Source of the DNA: Mugil cephalus
Taxonomy: Eukaryota > Chordata > Actinopteri > Mugiliformes > Mugilidae
Length of the DNA stretch: 64,000 nt
NCBI RefSeq assembly: GCF_022458985.1
Contig: NC_061782.1
Span: 13,657,672-13,721,671 of the forward strand
Direction: 5' to 3'
Positions 13,401 through 24,884 of the stretch are shown here, piece by piece. A program made the translations under genes and the position numbers. A model generated the notes under the pieces. It had not been told where the DNA came from. It ran no database searches and worked only from the letters and a program-made list of their open reading frames with translations. Within the stretch, counting starts at the first letter, position 1; each line of letters opens with the position of its first letter.

Positions 13401-13600
13401 ATACAACAACAGTAAAAATATGTTAAAAGCAATGCTGCTTATATCCACCAAACACAAACTCCCAGTGGTTTAAAACCATTTGGTCCATGAGGGGGAAATA
13501 TCGTCACCAGGGCCGAACAATAAATATGCTGACTTCTGAAATGATGCACAGTGTCCAACCAGGTTACTGCAGAAATGAGCTAATCTTATCTCCTACTACC
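10416..13600. other. Non-coding stretch with CNE-like part (12590-12860)
   Basis: No gene seen. Notable items are a near-perfect palindrome at 11697-11719, an A-run near 12560, a unique balanced-composition block at about 12590-12860 that resembles a conserved non-coding element, and a (CA)n microsatellite at 13092-13118. Open frames of 64-85 codons at 10942-11447 lie on opposite strands over the same DNA and have no recognisable product. Confidence 0.4.
13092..13118. repeat. (CA)n microsatellite
   Basis: A CA dinucleotide run of about 13 units in intergenic sequence. Confidence 0.95.
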
Positions 13601-13604
13601 ACTT

Positions 13605-13775
13605 ATCTTCACTGGGGTTGGGGTTGGTTGCTGGACTCTATCCCAGCTGTCATTGCGCAAGAGGCGCGGTGCACCTTGGACAGGTCGACAGTCTATCACA
13701 GGGCTAACACAGAGAGACAGACAACCATTCACACTCAGATCTACACCTACTTAACCCAATTTAAAATCACCACTT
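13605..13775 (+). repeat. Interspersed retroposon-like repeat common in fish
   Basis: The text from the GGGTTGGTTGCTGGACTCTA block through GACAGTCTATCACAGGGCTA and ACAACCATTCACACTCAGAT to ATTTAAAATCACCACTTAA matches, from memory, a repeat type met very often in teleost introns (probably the 3' part of an L2/CR1-like LINE). Class assignment is uncertain. It carries no intact frame. Confidence 0.5.
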
Positions 13776-13828
13776 AATAATAAATAAGAAAACCTTCACT
13801 TTTCACTTGTCAGAACAATTGGGAAAAT

Positions 13829-14022
13829 GTAATGTTCTACTGGGAAACCTCAACTCCTAGGACCCAAAGACCCCCCCATTAACAACATTCTGTTTCCAGA
13901 CACCACAGGACACCTTGAGAAGGCCCACGTCTATTCCCTGATGAGTCACAACTGTTTTGGATGCACACGAGAGACCTACATAATATCAGGCAGGTGGTCA
14001 TAATGTTATGTCTGATCGGTGT
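13829..14022 (+). mobile_element. Tc1/mariner-like remnant, family A copy 4
   Basis: A 3' fragment of family A. It starts at a transposase-derived piece (ATGTTCTACTGGGAAACCT), jumps to the GGACCCAAAGACCCCC and TGAGTCACAACTG segments, and ends at the terminal repeat TCATAATGTTATGTCTGATC plus GGTGTAT. The junction shows an internal deletion different from copies 1 and 3. Confidence 0.78.
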
Positions 14023-14789
14023 ATATCTGTCCTGACTCAAATTTACACACTAAAGTGGACATCTAACCTTTTGAAAACAAAATGTCATCAGTTTATCATT
14101 TTTATCCAATTTGAGAAAGAGTTCCAGAGTTAAAACTCATTTTATGGAGTGACCATGACCTCACTCAACCAAAATCTAATCATTTCTTCCTCGAGTTGTT
14201 AAGATAAACATTTGTGCCAAATTTGAAGATATTCCGTCCAAGTGCTCCCGAGATATTGCTTAGAATGGGTCAGAGAGGAGCACCGGAAAACATAATGCCA
14301 CGAAATTAAACTTAAGAGAGTTTAAATCTTTAAATGACAGGCAAAACAGGACTGAACCCCATTTAACAGGAGGCTCATCCAGAAACTCCTTCAGCTTGAT
14401 TTTTTGCCAGAAGAATTTATTGCACTATTAAAAAGAGAAACACAGCATCTCAACCAATATTGGTAATCCGTCAAATTCATATTGTGGCTCTGTATTAAGA
14501 CCATAACTCCCTTCTATTGCTTTCAAGTCCTGTAATTATATCCTTGATTTTTTTTTAAATAACTAGAAATAATTAATATCGGCCACACACTATAAATATT
14601 TATGTCTTTGACGAATGAGCTCCTAACCACATACTACTAGTGCTTATCCATAGACTTTAAAGTTTAAACAGGACAAACCACATAATCTCAAGCTTCTTGT
14701 CAGCTCATCTTAGTGGTGTACATTTCTCAATTAATGAGTTAACAGCAGAGTGCCAACACAGTGCACCAATACACCACATTTACATTAAA
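14023..14789. other. Non-coding stretch, nothing recognised
   Basis: AT-rich unique sequence without a supportable ORF or recognised repeat. Confidence 0.45.
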
Positions 14790-14915
14790 ACCACCATGGT
14801 GTGAATAACATGATGCTTTTTATTATGGGGCAGTGCTCTTCTGGGAACCTGGTTGCTAGCCTTTATGTGGAAGTTATTTTGATACAAACCACCACCTGAA
14901 TTCTGCTGGACACTC
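14790..14915 (+). mobile_element. Probable family A Tc1 fragment, copy 5
   Basis: A 5'-end-like piece (ACCACCATGGTGTGAATAAC) is joined to a segment resembling the mid-transposase region of family A (GGGCAGTGCTCTTCTGGGAA, then TTATGTGGAAGTTATTTTGA, then ACCACCACCTGAA). Similarity is weaker than for the other copies and the ends are unclear. Confidence 0.45.
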
Positions 14916-15580
14916 AGCACTGAGGACTGCCACTTGCATCCTAGTGCCACTTCAGAGAATAATAAACAGTGCAATATACTGTATTTTAAACAGCATAGTA
15001 GTTGTCATTTTTACTGCCCTCATGGCTGTACGATTCTGGATACTGGTGACTATGTGAATGGGCATTTTTATGTTGTTGTTGTTGTTTTTTTTATCTTTTG
15101 CACTGTTAAGATGTGGCATGCATAATTTTGTTGTACTGATGTGAAATGACAATAAAGCATTCTCCAGGTAAACACTCGATCTCCAGGTAAACAACATACA
15201 AAAGATGTAAAAGGAAGCACGATACTTCTGAGGTCCAGTTCTGATGCTCACATGTCCATTGTAAGTGCCTTCACAAGTGAACAAGCTACAGCAAGTAGCC
15301 CCAAATAGAAAAAAAAATAGGTGTGTTCTGACACCTTTCTATTAGAACCAGCATTAAATGTGGTAGGCTACGACCACTGCAGACCAAGAACATCATCACA
15401 ATCTGGTCCTTGTCAAAGTCAATCACATCATTCCTTATTCCCAATTTCCCTACTGCAAACATATCAACTTCAACTACTATATAATCACTTAGAGCCTAAC
15501 ACATCCCAGCCAGTGACAAATCCCATGATGATTAAATAATAAGTGTTATTTACTTGACTTACCTGATGTGAAATTCATAC
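14916..15580. other. Non-coding stretch with possible LINE 3' tail
   Basis: At about 15105-15165 the text AATTTTGTTGTACTGATGTG followed by AAATGACAATAAAG resembles the 3' ends of several fish LINEs. An AGTA-free short duplication, TCTCCAGGTAAACA, then follows twice (about 15162-15193). Otherwise the stretch is unique and non-coding. Confidence 0.35.
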
Positions 15581-16497
15581 TACACTATACTGCCAAAAGT
15601 ATTCGTTTACCTGCCTTTACACACTTACTGTATAACTTAATCCATATCACGTCACCGCACCCTTTGCAGTTATAACCGCTTCGACTCTTCAGGGAAGGTG
15701 TTTTTATGGGAATTTTTGACCATACTTCCAGAGGCACATTTGTGAGGTCAGACACTGATGTTGGATGAGAAGGCCTAGCTCACGGTCTCCATCTAATTCA
15801 TCCCAAAGGTGTTGAGGACAGGACTCTGTGCAGGCCAGTCAAGTTATTCCACACCGAACTCGCTCATCCATGTCTATATGGGCCTTGCTTTGAGCACTGG
15901 TGCGCAGACCTTTTGGAACAGGAAGGGGCCATTCCCAAACTTTTTGAACAAGTTTGGGAGCATGGAATTGACCAAAATGTCTTGGTATGCTGAAGCATTC
16001 AGGATTCCTTTCACTGTAACTAAGGGGCCAATCCTCCATCCCCCAAAGCTCACTCTTGGCACAATGCAGTCACACAAGTACCGTTCTCCAGTGGTGGTGC
16101 TTTAGTACACAGCATCCGACACTTTGCATTGCACTTTGTGATGTATGACTTGGATGCAGCTAGCATTGAAGCTCTATATGCACTGCTCGAGTTAATCTAA
16201 AGGCCACATGAAGTTTGGAGGTCTGTAGGGACTGACTCTGCAGAAAGTTGGCAACCTCTGTGCACTATGCGCCTCACCGGCTTTGTCCCCGTCACTTTGT
16301 TATAATACCACAGATACTTGACTGTGTAATATTAAGTAGTGAGGGAATTTCACGACTGGACAGAGTAATTTTTTCACAAATGTTTGTAGTCTAGCAGTCT
16401 AGGTGCTTGATTTTATACACCTGCGACCATGAAAGTGATTGGAACACCTGGATTCAGTTATTTGGATGGAGGGCAAATACTTTCGGCCATATAGTTT
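15581..16497 (-). mobile_element. Tc1/mariner-like remnant, family B
   Basis: The terminal repeats are TACACTATACTGCCAAAAGT at the left and CTTTCGGCCATATAGTTTA at the right, so they are imperfectly inverted. The body reads as the reverse complement of a Tc1-like transposase gene. Recognisable from memory are the segments CAGGCCAGTCAAGTTATTCC, GGAAGGGGCCATTCCCAAAC, GGCACAATGCAGTC and ACCACAGATACTTGACTGTG. At about 917 bp it is shorter than a full element and has at least one internal deletion plus many stops. Flanking TA, typical of Tc1/mariner targets, is present at the right (TTTATT) only loosely. Confidence 0.8.
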
Positions 16498-17769
16498 ATT
16501 TTCCAACATAAACAACCCAGAATTGTTGCGCATAAACACTACTAGTGTTGGAGGCAGGTACCCTATAGTGTATGGGGAATACATCTGTATGTAACACGGG
16601 ATTAAATCAGTAAACGTATTAAACTTCACATAACGTCACTGTCCACTATTTTCCTCTGACGGTAACCTTATATGGCAAAACACTTTATTTACTATATGCC
16701 ACGGACAACCAATTAAATATTAAACAGTAAGAGACAAACTTCCAGCGCTCATAGAAAACCAGCGAGGCTCGTTACCAGGCCATAAGCATTAAGAAGCGCC
16801 TTACCTGGATCAAGATGTTTGTTTGTTCACTGCCCCCTCCAGAGGATCAGCTGCTGCTAAAGTTGCTCCCGTCACATCGCTGTTGTCGTTCTTCATCCAT
16901 GTCATCAACATATGAGCTAAAAAAGACCCTTTCCCGACCTTGTTTATTTCTTCCTTTTCTTTTTTACAGAACTAACATTGGTGCCAGCTTGTTAATTGCT
17001 AGCTTGCGTCCACTAGCTTTACTTTAGTGAACCAATTTAATAAGCTTTGTGGCCATTACTGTGCAGCAGCGCCCCTCTCCGGTTGGAGGGAGTAAAAACA
17101 GACAGTTTGACTAAATTTCATTTTGATGCTTCAATAATTCCGAGATAAAAACACATATTCAACCCATAGAGAATGGGTTGAATATCACTCATTGCTCTTT
17201 TAATAATCTCCCGCTCTTTATCCTGCATTTAGTCTCATTTTATTAATGACACAGCACCAGTTTAGATCTTCATCTGCAGACATCTTTGTACATAATCACA
17301 GCAAGCACAGCAATTCCCGGCATTAATAGTGGCTGCATTTGGTTTGCCTCTTTCACGACACTGCTTATTTATCATGCTGCCAGCCTGTAATGGTTTTAAA
17401 ATTACTCTAAAATGGACTCTATTCTTGTTGTACGCCTGGGCTTTCATCACATGAAAATACATTTTCAGATAAGCTAATTATGGCAACCAGTGCATTAATG
17501 TCCTTAAATTTGCATTGGATTGAAAGATGATCTGAAAACCTCAGCATCATTGCAATTCTGACTCCCAACTCTGACCCCCCACCTTCATTAGAATTTATGG
17601 TTGGACTAATTGTCAGGCTCAACGACATTTACATTCTAAAATTTTTAACAGTGACTACAATCAGGTACATAGATATAAAATAAATGACACTCTGTTATGC
17701 ACATACATGCCAACAAGAAATAATATGAAATAAGATGTTCCTGTACACTATCCCAGCCACCTGGTTGTG
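16498..17769. other. Non-coding stretch with CNE-like block and hairpin
   Basis: No gene. A perfect 13-bp hairpin lies at 17155-17185. The block 17180-17650 is unique, with several homeodomain-type cores (TTATTAATGAC, GCATTAATAG, GCTAATTATGG, GCATTAATGTCC), and looks like a conserved enhancer-type element (inference). The sequence at 16815-17027 has an open frame of 70 codons without recognisable similarity. Confidence 0.4.
17180..17650. promoter_or_regulatory. Candidate conserved non-coding element
   Basis: This is a unique block of even composition with no repeat similarity and no supportable ORF. It is dense in AT-rich homeodomain-type cores, including TAATTA at 17475-17480 and ATTAAT at three other places. 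Blocks of this texture next to developmental genes are often deeply conserved enhancers. Conservation has not been checked and no target gene is visible in the window. Confidence 0.3.
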
Positions 17770-18130
17770 CCTCTCTGTGTATGTTCACCTGGCTAGCCGA
17801 GGTCCTGTGGGACTTCATCTTTCAGACTGACAAACAGGTCCTGGCTAACCAACCGGACATAGTGGTGGTGGACAAAGGGCAGAAGAGGATGGTGGTAATA
17901 GATACGGCAACGTCAGAAAGAAGAAATACGAAAAAGTTGAGAAGTAGACCAAGGGTTGAAAGAGCAGCTGGAACGGAAAAATCCCAAACTCCTCGAACAT
18001 CCCTCTCCTAGTCCTAGGAACAGCTTAGATACTAAGAGAACCCTCAAACTCCCAGGTCTCTGGTAGAGGACCCAGGCTTGAGGATGACACAGATACTGCC
18101 CCATGAGGGTGAGAGGGATGGGTTTTTTTT
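17770..18130 (+). mobile_element. C-terminal/3' fragment of a REL-endonuclease non-LTR element
   Basis: The frame starting at 17781 reads DKQVLANQPDIVVVDKGQKR followed by MVVIDTATSE. This resembles the PD...D signature of the restriction-like endonuclease carried after the reverse transcriptase in R4/Dong/Rex6-type LINEs, and it recalls a peptide seen widely in fish genomes. The frame then breaks, but later text (TCCCAAACTCC, AGAACCCTCAAACTCCCAGG and a 3' AGGGTGAGAGGGATGGG followed by a T-run) fits the element's 3' end. Clade is inferred from memory. Confidence 0.6.
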
Positions 18131-21100
18131 ATATATGTATACTCCCATGGGCTCATGAATAATAATCAAAGCTAGTTTTAAAATCTAAACTCCAATCGCC
18201 GAGTCAGTAATAACTTTTTTTTTATTCATTTAACTTCTGACAGATTTGCATCTCCACTTACCCAAGCAGAGAGCAGAGAGGCGTTCACGGCGGGACAGGA
18301 GACGAAGAGTCCCCAGGGAAAATTGACGGAGATGCGAGGATGACTCATAGTCGCACAGAGAAGGAATTGGGAGTTTTGATCTATGTGTGCGTGTGTGTTG
18401 AGTGACAAGATTATTTGTGTCTTAATGTGTGTGTCATGCCAGCGCTGGGGGAGACAGCAGCGTTTGCCCTTGTGATGAGGCCGTGGAGATTGGTGTGAAG
18501 TGAGAAGCCAGTCTGGATCTCGCGTAGCAACACTGTGCATGTCACATTGGATCTGGTGGCACTGGGTTAAAGGGGAAACACATCACATTTATCAGCCCCT
18601 CTGTTCTGCTGATGATGGGACGAGAATGAGACCTGAACCACAGCAGTAACATGACCCAGGGGTAAATACCGACAAGGTGAACGTAAACCTAAAGATCATC
18701 TCCACAGCATGGACAAGGACAAAGTGAAACTGTTCCAAGCAGCATTCATTATTGCACATTTGTGCCATAATCACAGACAAAACACATTTAAGAGCCCAGT
18801 CCAACTGAAAAACCCACCAGCAGGCTAGCAGTCAGCTACCAGCTAGCAACCACCAAGAAGACACCTGCTACCTAGCTTAGCCAACGGCAGTAGGCAGTAT
18901 TCCAAGCAGCAGTGGGAAGTAACTGCATTTAATGTTCATGGACTTCAAGTAGATTGAACTTCAGTTTTTGTAATTGATTCAGCTTTATACATATAATTTC
19001 TTTCTTTAAACTAAGCTGACAATACACGAGATGGAGCCTCTCGTATAAAGCGCCTCTCCGCAACCAGTTGTGTCATTATACAGACTGCATATATGCAATC
19101 CCAGTAATGAGTGGTGTAGTGCTGCCTGGAGATGTGAGCGTGCTGTTAATTTATGCCCTCAATTGTTTTTAAATGGCCCATTCAGCGAACAATAAATGCC
19201 GCGTGTTATCAGCGGTGACATGTAAGGCTACCCTTGCATATTTAGTTAACCCAGAAATGTGCGTGTAGCATTTGCACATTGCCACTCAACCTTAGGCAAC
19301 AGAGTGAGACGACAACATAATTATTTATTTTGTGTGAACTATTCTTTATCTTCACATGGCAATTGAACAACTATTCACTCACCTATACAAATCTGTGGGC
19401 CAGTAGTTGATTTGAAAAATATCTCTTGGAGGTAATACGTTGCCCAGATTGTGCCACCGTCATAAATATAACACGAAGCAATTGCAAACCAGACCTGCTG
19501 CATGAATTAAACATAAATTCAAGATGAGGCAAACGTGGTGTTTCAGTTTATTTTCAACTAACATCCGTGACACAGCCGATTTTCAAAATATTAATATTTT
19601 ATATTAAGATAAAATATTTCAAAACTGAATTCCTGAGATATTTTTGCTGGGAGGCAATTTCAGGATGGCAAGGTGCTGGGAACAGATTACTCTGTGTACT
19701 TTTAAGCACAGACCATCCCAAGAAATGGTTCTCCCTAAAAAATGAAAATTCAGTCACAATGTCGGGTAAATCGGCTAAACTTAATTGGTTAGTTAGTTTC
19801 ATTGCTCATGTTCATTTCTTTCATTATTTATTCCAAAGGGGATAACTTTATCCTGATATTGTTACCTTAAGAAATCCTCACTCCTGTAAATCATCACCAG
19901 TAAAATAATTAATTAGTTAATAAAATATTTAAAAGTGAATTAGAGGCCCAGGAGTGAGGGTCTTACCTTGCCCATCCTACGAAAAGTTGTACATAATCTC
20001 TTTCAAAAGTTTTATATCTAAATATTTAACTGAGGGATGCACGACTCCGAGGGCAGAAAAGTGTAAAGTTAAGTTCCAACAGTAACAATGCACAGCCGTG
20101 GCATCATATATCTTGAAGATAATGAGCATGCACATCTACGGCGCTTATTTTCAGCTTAAGATTCAAGGGTGCGAGAGCGGGAAATTGTGACGCAATTATC
20201 TGCAAGCTCACAGCTGTCAATCATTCCTCTGACTGAGAGAAACGCAGATGCAGTTCGAGAGAAAGAGTCGAAGGATGACGAGGGGCTGATCAAAAAGGCG
20301 CAGTGGTAGAGGAGAGAGGGCGGAGGGGTGGAGCATGGGGAGAGAGGAGAGCATCAGTTGGAGTGCTGACTATTCAGATATGTTCAGTGGAAGGTAATAG
20401 AATGTGAGGGTCTGAAATGAGGCAATAGGCCCTGCTGTAATGCAATTGCGTGCTGGTGAATGGAAACCACAGCCTCTACGCTGCTGGTGCCATTGATCAG
20501 GGCTTCGTGGCTGATGATAATAAGGCTCTCTGACGCCTACGCTAGAAATGCTCGCTATCTTTCTTCATGTAAACACTTTTGTCTCTCTCTGCGTTTGTTG
20601 TGCCTGCTTCTTTCACTGCTGGTCGCATCCTCCTCTGTGATTAAAGCTTAAACAAAGATGTGACTGAATGAACTCCGCTCTTGCAGGAGAGCTAATGAAA
20701 ATGTAAGCATTCACGGTTGCTGGAAAACCTGTGGTGACGTTTGCCCCTCGTCCATCATTTGATGACTCCAGAGCCACTACCCAGATGGGGGGCACAAGAG
20801 ATTTTTGGCTGTGCTCGACAAACTTCCAAGAAACCCTGGAGATTTAATTAATCTTCATTTCTCTCCTGCTGGTGTGTGCCGTGTCCTCATCTCTCATCTG
20901 CTGCATCACCCCTCTCGGTGCGTCTCTCCTTCCCCGAAACGAAGCCCCGTGTGGAAAAACTTCCCGCTGAGCGGGGTTGACACATTGCTCGTGTTTGTGT
21001 AAGAGAGAACCAGCCTGCGTGCATTCGTGAGCAAAAGGGTGGAATCGCATCACCGACGTGGTGAGCATGAGCCACGGCTGTGACGGAGTCATTTGAACTG

Positions 21101-21631
21101 CTTCTCTGGCACACTGCAATCCCGTAGACAATTCGAGAACGCAAGGACTTTGTGTGCTTAGAACGGCACACAAATCAAACCTGGGAGGAAGTTAATAGTC
21201 CTTGCTAACACAAATAGCACGTGTCATCCGGGCACAAGTGTTTAATCACAACTTTAGTATGCATGCAGCTCTGTGCTTCCTACCATGTTTCCTCTGAGGA
21301 CAAGCACAGAGCAACTTTTCCTTTTGACACCAAACTCCAAATCGTGCTTCCCTGAACTTTCACCTGCAGGTTTCTCACCACTGCCTAAAATAAATAAATA
21401 AATAAAAATTAATAAAATATCAAAAGAACGTGTATTGGTGGCTCATGCATCTGCTTCTCCTGCCTCTGGGCCTGTCGTTGTCATCTCTAGTGTGGAATCA
21501 GACGGAATAAATGAACAGTGAGCAGAAGATTCATGAAAAGCCGGGCTGCCAGAGAGTTCCAGAGGCCCAGGGCTCAGCACAAACCTCGAGAAATGGTGAA
21601 AGAAACAAACAAGCTCCTCCATAAAGGAGAA
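18131..21631. other. Non-coding stretch, some CNE-like parts
   Basis: No gene. Unique balanced blocks at about 18230-18540, 19010-19260, 20150-20240 and 20400-20560 contain motifs such as TAATGCAATTGCG and GACGCAATTATC and may be regulatory. AT-rich runs lie at 21380-21420. Open frames of up to 109 codons at 20844-21173 lie in several overlapping frames on one strand without any domain. Confidence 0.35.
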
Positions 21632-22937
21632 AGTGTTGGCGCCCTTCCTGATTTTGTTCTTTTTATTGTGCGTGTTTGTCACGCTTCAGTGTTTCAGATC
21701 AAACATGTTTAAATATTTGTCAAAGAGAACAAAAGTAAACACAAAATCCAGTTCTTAAATTCGGATGTTCATTATTAAGGGAACACAAAATCCAAACCTA
21801 CATGGCCCTGTGTAACTGGTTGGGCCACCCTTAGCAGCAATAACTGAAATCAAGTGTTTGTGATAACTTGCAATGAGTCTTTTACGCGCTGTTGAATTGT
21901 TGTAATTCAGCCTCATTGGAGGGCTTTCCAGCGTGAACCACCTGTTTAAGGTCATGCCACAGCATCTCAATAGGATTCAGGTCAGGACTTTGACTAGACA
22001 TTTTGGGTTTTCTTCAACCAGGATTTTTAGCAGAATTCATGGTTCCATTTATCACGGCGAGTCAGCCCCAGATCATCACACTACTGAAACCACATTTTAC
22101 TGTTGGTAGGATTTTTTTTTTTCTTGAAATGCTCTGTTACTTTTACTCCAGATGTAATGGGTCAAACACCTTCCAAAAAAGTTCATCTTTTGTCTCGTCA
22201 GTCCACGGAGTAATTTGCCAAAAGTCTTGGGGGTCATCAAGACGTTTTCTGGCCAAACTGAGACGAGCCTGTAGTGGTTTTGGTCTTTGAACTCTGTCAT
22301 GAGGTCATTTTAGCCCAGTCTCTTTCTTATGGTTGAGTCATGGACGCTGACCTTAACCGAGGCAAGTGAGGCCTGCAGTTTTTTGGATGTTGTTGAGGTT
22401 TTTGTGACCTCTTGGAGGAGAAATTATTTTGGTCGGCCTGCCACTCCTGGGAACGTTCACCACTGTTCCATGTTTTCACCGTTTGTGGATAATGGCTCTC
22501 ACTGTGGTTCACCAGAGTCCCAAAGCTTTAGAAATTACTTTTCCATACTGACAGATCTCAATTACTTTCTTTCGCATGTGTTCCCGGATTTCTTTGGATC
22601 TCTGCATGAGCGTTTGAGGATCGTTTGATCTACTTCCCTTTGTCAGGCAGGTCCTATTTGATGTCTTGATTGAGAACAGGTGTGGCTGTAAATCAGCCCT
22701 CTGCGTGGGTAGAGAAATTGAACTAAGGTGTGATAAACCACAGTTATGTTTTAACAGGAGGGGCAAAAACCTTTTCACACAGGGCCATGTAGGTTTGGGT
22801 TTCTTTTCCCTTAACAATAGAAACATTAATTTAAAAACTGCATTTGGTGTTTACTTGTGCTGTCTTTCCTATATTTTTCCTATATTTGATGTTCTGAAAC
22901 ATTCAGGTCAAACAAACATGCAAAAAAATAGGAAACC
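21632..22937 (-). mobile_element. Tc1-like transposon, family C, near full length, inactive
   Basis: About 1.3 kb with long (about 150-200 bp) inverted terminal regions. Text near the left end (CCTACATGGCCCTGTGT at about 21797) recurs inverted near the right (ACACAGGGCCATGTAGG at about 22778), and CAAACATG recurs at both outer ends. The minus strand encodes a broken Tc1-like transposase. The C-terminal part (21970 down to about 21800) reads RKRLIASYHKHLISVIAAKG followed by GPTSY. An upstream part contains SVWPENVLMTPKTFGKLL, and the N-terminal part contains a helix-turn-helix-like ISKALGLW. Stops and frameshifts separate these blocks. Confidence 0.88.
21770..22700 (-). pseudogene. Broken Tc1-like transposase (family C)
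   Basis: This is the decayed coding region within the family C element. Blocks in different frames read, in order on the minus strand, an N-terminal DNA-binding part (IREHMRKKVIEICQYGKVIS, then KALGLW), a central part around EWQADQNN and SKRSQKPQQHPKNC, FGKLLRGLTRQKMNFFGR, and a C-terminal RLIASYHKHLISVIAAKG. In an intact copy the protein would bind the terminal repeats and cut and paste the element at TA sites. The DDE triad cannot be assembled in one frame. Confidence 0.75.
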
Positions 22938-24682
22938 TCTATAGTAATCTGTGTGCATCCTCCGTGGTAGCGAGAACGCTGTGTGCTTTCTTGAAGCAAA
23001 CTGCAGAAAGCAAATAAGGCAGTGGTGCTTTGCTGCACTGTAGTAATATTTCCTGTTAACTGCTCCTTTGACACTAACTGCACTCTACTGTTGTTAAGAT
23101 GGAGGTGAACACAGGAACACAGGCTGTAGTGTTCAAATTCACAGGCGCAGATGGTTTGGTTCCGGTCTGAACCCTTTTCCCCTCTTTCTCACCCCGTCAC
23201 CTGGTGTTATTTCCGCTGCCACTTATCAAGATAAAGCAACAAAAAAAATAAAAGTAAAGATAGTTACAGTGACACCAACAGTGACCATATGAAAGAAAGA
23301 TGATTCAAAATAAATGTCTGTCCTACTCTCTCCTGTGAACCTCCTGAGTGACCAACTTAGGAGTAAAAAACAAAAAACAAAAAACAAAACGAGCCATTCA
23401 GTGAAAATTAAGATGATGTATTTCGCTTGAGATCCAGCTAAAGCGAGTCAGTACTATTTTTATGTAACCTTAGACTGAGATATGAAAAATGAGGGACTCT
23501 TTTGTGATTATTTGGGGACAAGCGTGTAGCATGGATCAAAGGTAGTTTGCAACACCCCTCCCGAAAGGCCTTTAAACTAAAACTGCAATGTGTATAAGAA
23601 GCAAGTGAGTTCTGTGAGTTACTACCCTAAAAAGAAAAGGTTCCTTCTCCAAATGAGGACAACTTCCACCAGCTTTTCCTCGTGTCGCTGAGCCAGAAAA
23701 CCCGACAGGAGTTCGACTCACTAAGCACCTGAGCGACCTGATTATGATGAGTTTTAAGATGATTAAATTCATTAAAATATCCAAACCTACCTCATCTAAA
23801 AAGCATATGTAGTCTCTTAATAACCTGGCAATGGTGCGATGATACGCAGCGTTCAGATCCAAATTTTAATTGCTCGATTATATATATATACACTAAATGA
23901 GGTGATTCGGTGGTTGTGGGCGGTGCTTGTGACCGAGCTTAAGGTTATAGAATGGATAAAACTGTTGAGTGACAGGAGGTTAGTAGTGCAGGAAACTGTA
24001 GTAAACAAAAGTCCGTTTTTCCAACGCAGGAACTTGTGGGTGGTCAGTGCCTTTGTGGGAGTTCAGTAAAGGTACCTTGGCCACAGCATGGGCAAAGTAC
24101 GCCTGACTGAAAAGCTGCTGGGCGCGGCTGACGTTGCAGACAAGGGCCGATTTGGGGTCCACTCCTGGAAACGTTTACAGAACCTTGCGCCTAGCTTGAG
24201 CTCCTTAGCTCATCTAATTAGCAATACAACCTACAGACTAACATGAGTGGTACATTTTTCTTTCCTAAATGTTTACATGATTGGCTCATTTGGCACTCAC
24301 AAGTTTAAGGTCAGGACAGGGTGCATTTTAATTTTGTACGCTAGATAAGACTAGAGTTTTCTAGCAGTAAAGTAGATGCGTGCTGTTCTTAAAAGGCCGT
24401 CTGGCTCCGTGACTTGTACATCTATGCTCACGTTACTGCTTCGTGAAAATAATGAGGCAATTTGAAGAGTGAGTAAAAGAACAAGAAGCGGCAACAGGTG
24501 GGGAAAGAGGGCAAACACCTCGCCACTGTTTGCTGATGTATTTCTCAACTCTGTCCTCTTCCTTCCAACCCCGTCCTCTCCTCTCCTCTCCTCTTCTCTC
24601 CTCTGTCTACCCCGCTCTGAACCCCGTGATCAAAGTTCGACCCCCGAAGTCTAATCCACAGCCACACAGGCCCTGGATAAAC

Positions 24683-24687
<5 letters not shown>

Positions 24688-24729
<42 letters not shown>
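24688..24729. repeat. (CA)n microsatellite
   Basis: A CA run of about 21 units. Confidence 0.95.
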
Positions 24730-24730
<1 letters not shown>

Positions 24731-24820
24731 GAGCGTGAAAAACCAGATCAACACACTGAGCTCCAGCCGGCTTCTTCTGAAGATTCGCTGGGTGTAATGA
24801 AGCACGGTCAGAACACTAAA

Positions 24821-24823
<3 letters not shown>

Positions 24824-24884
<61 letters not shown>
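24824..24884. repeat. Compound (CT)n-(CA)n microsatellite
   Basis: A CT run to about 24862 changes directly into a CA run to 24884. Together with the CA run 100 bp upstream it makes a cluster of likely polymorphic simple repeats. Confidence 0.95.

Noticed and set aside
23572-23862. 96-codon minus-strand frame with AAYHRTIARLLRDYICFLDE before a GTAGGT donor-like site
   Set aside because: No acceptor with a pyrimidine tract precedes it, no partner exon was found and the protein is not recognised.
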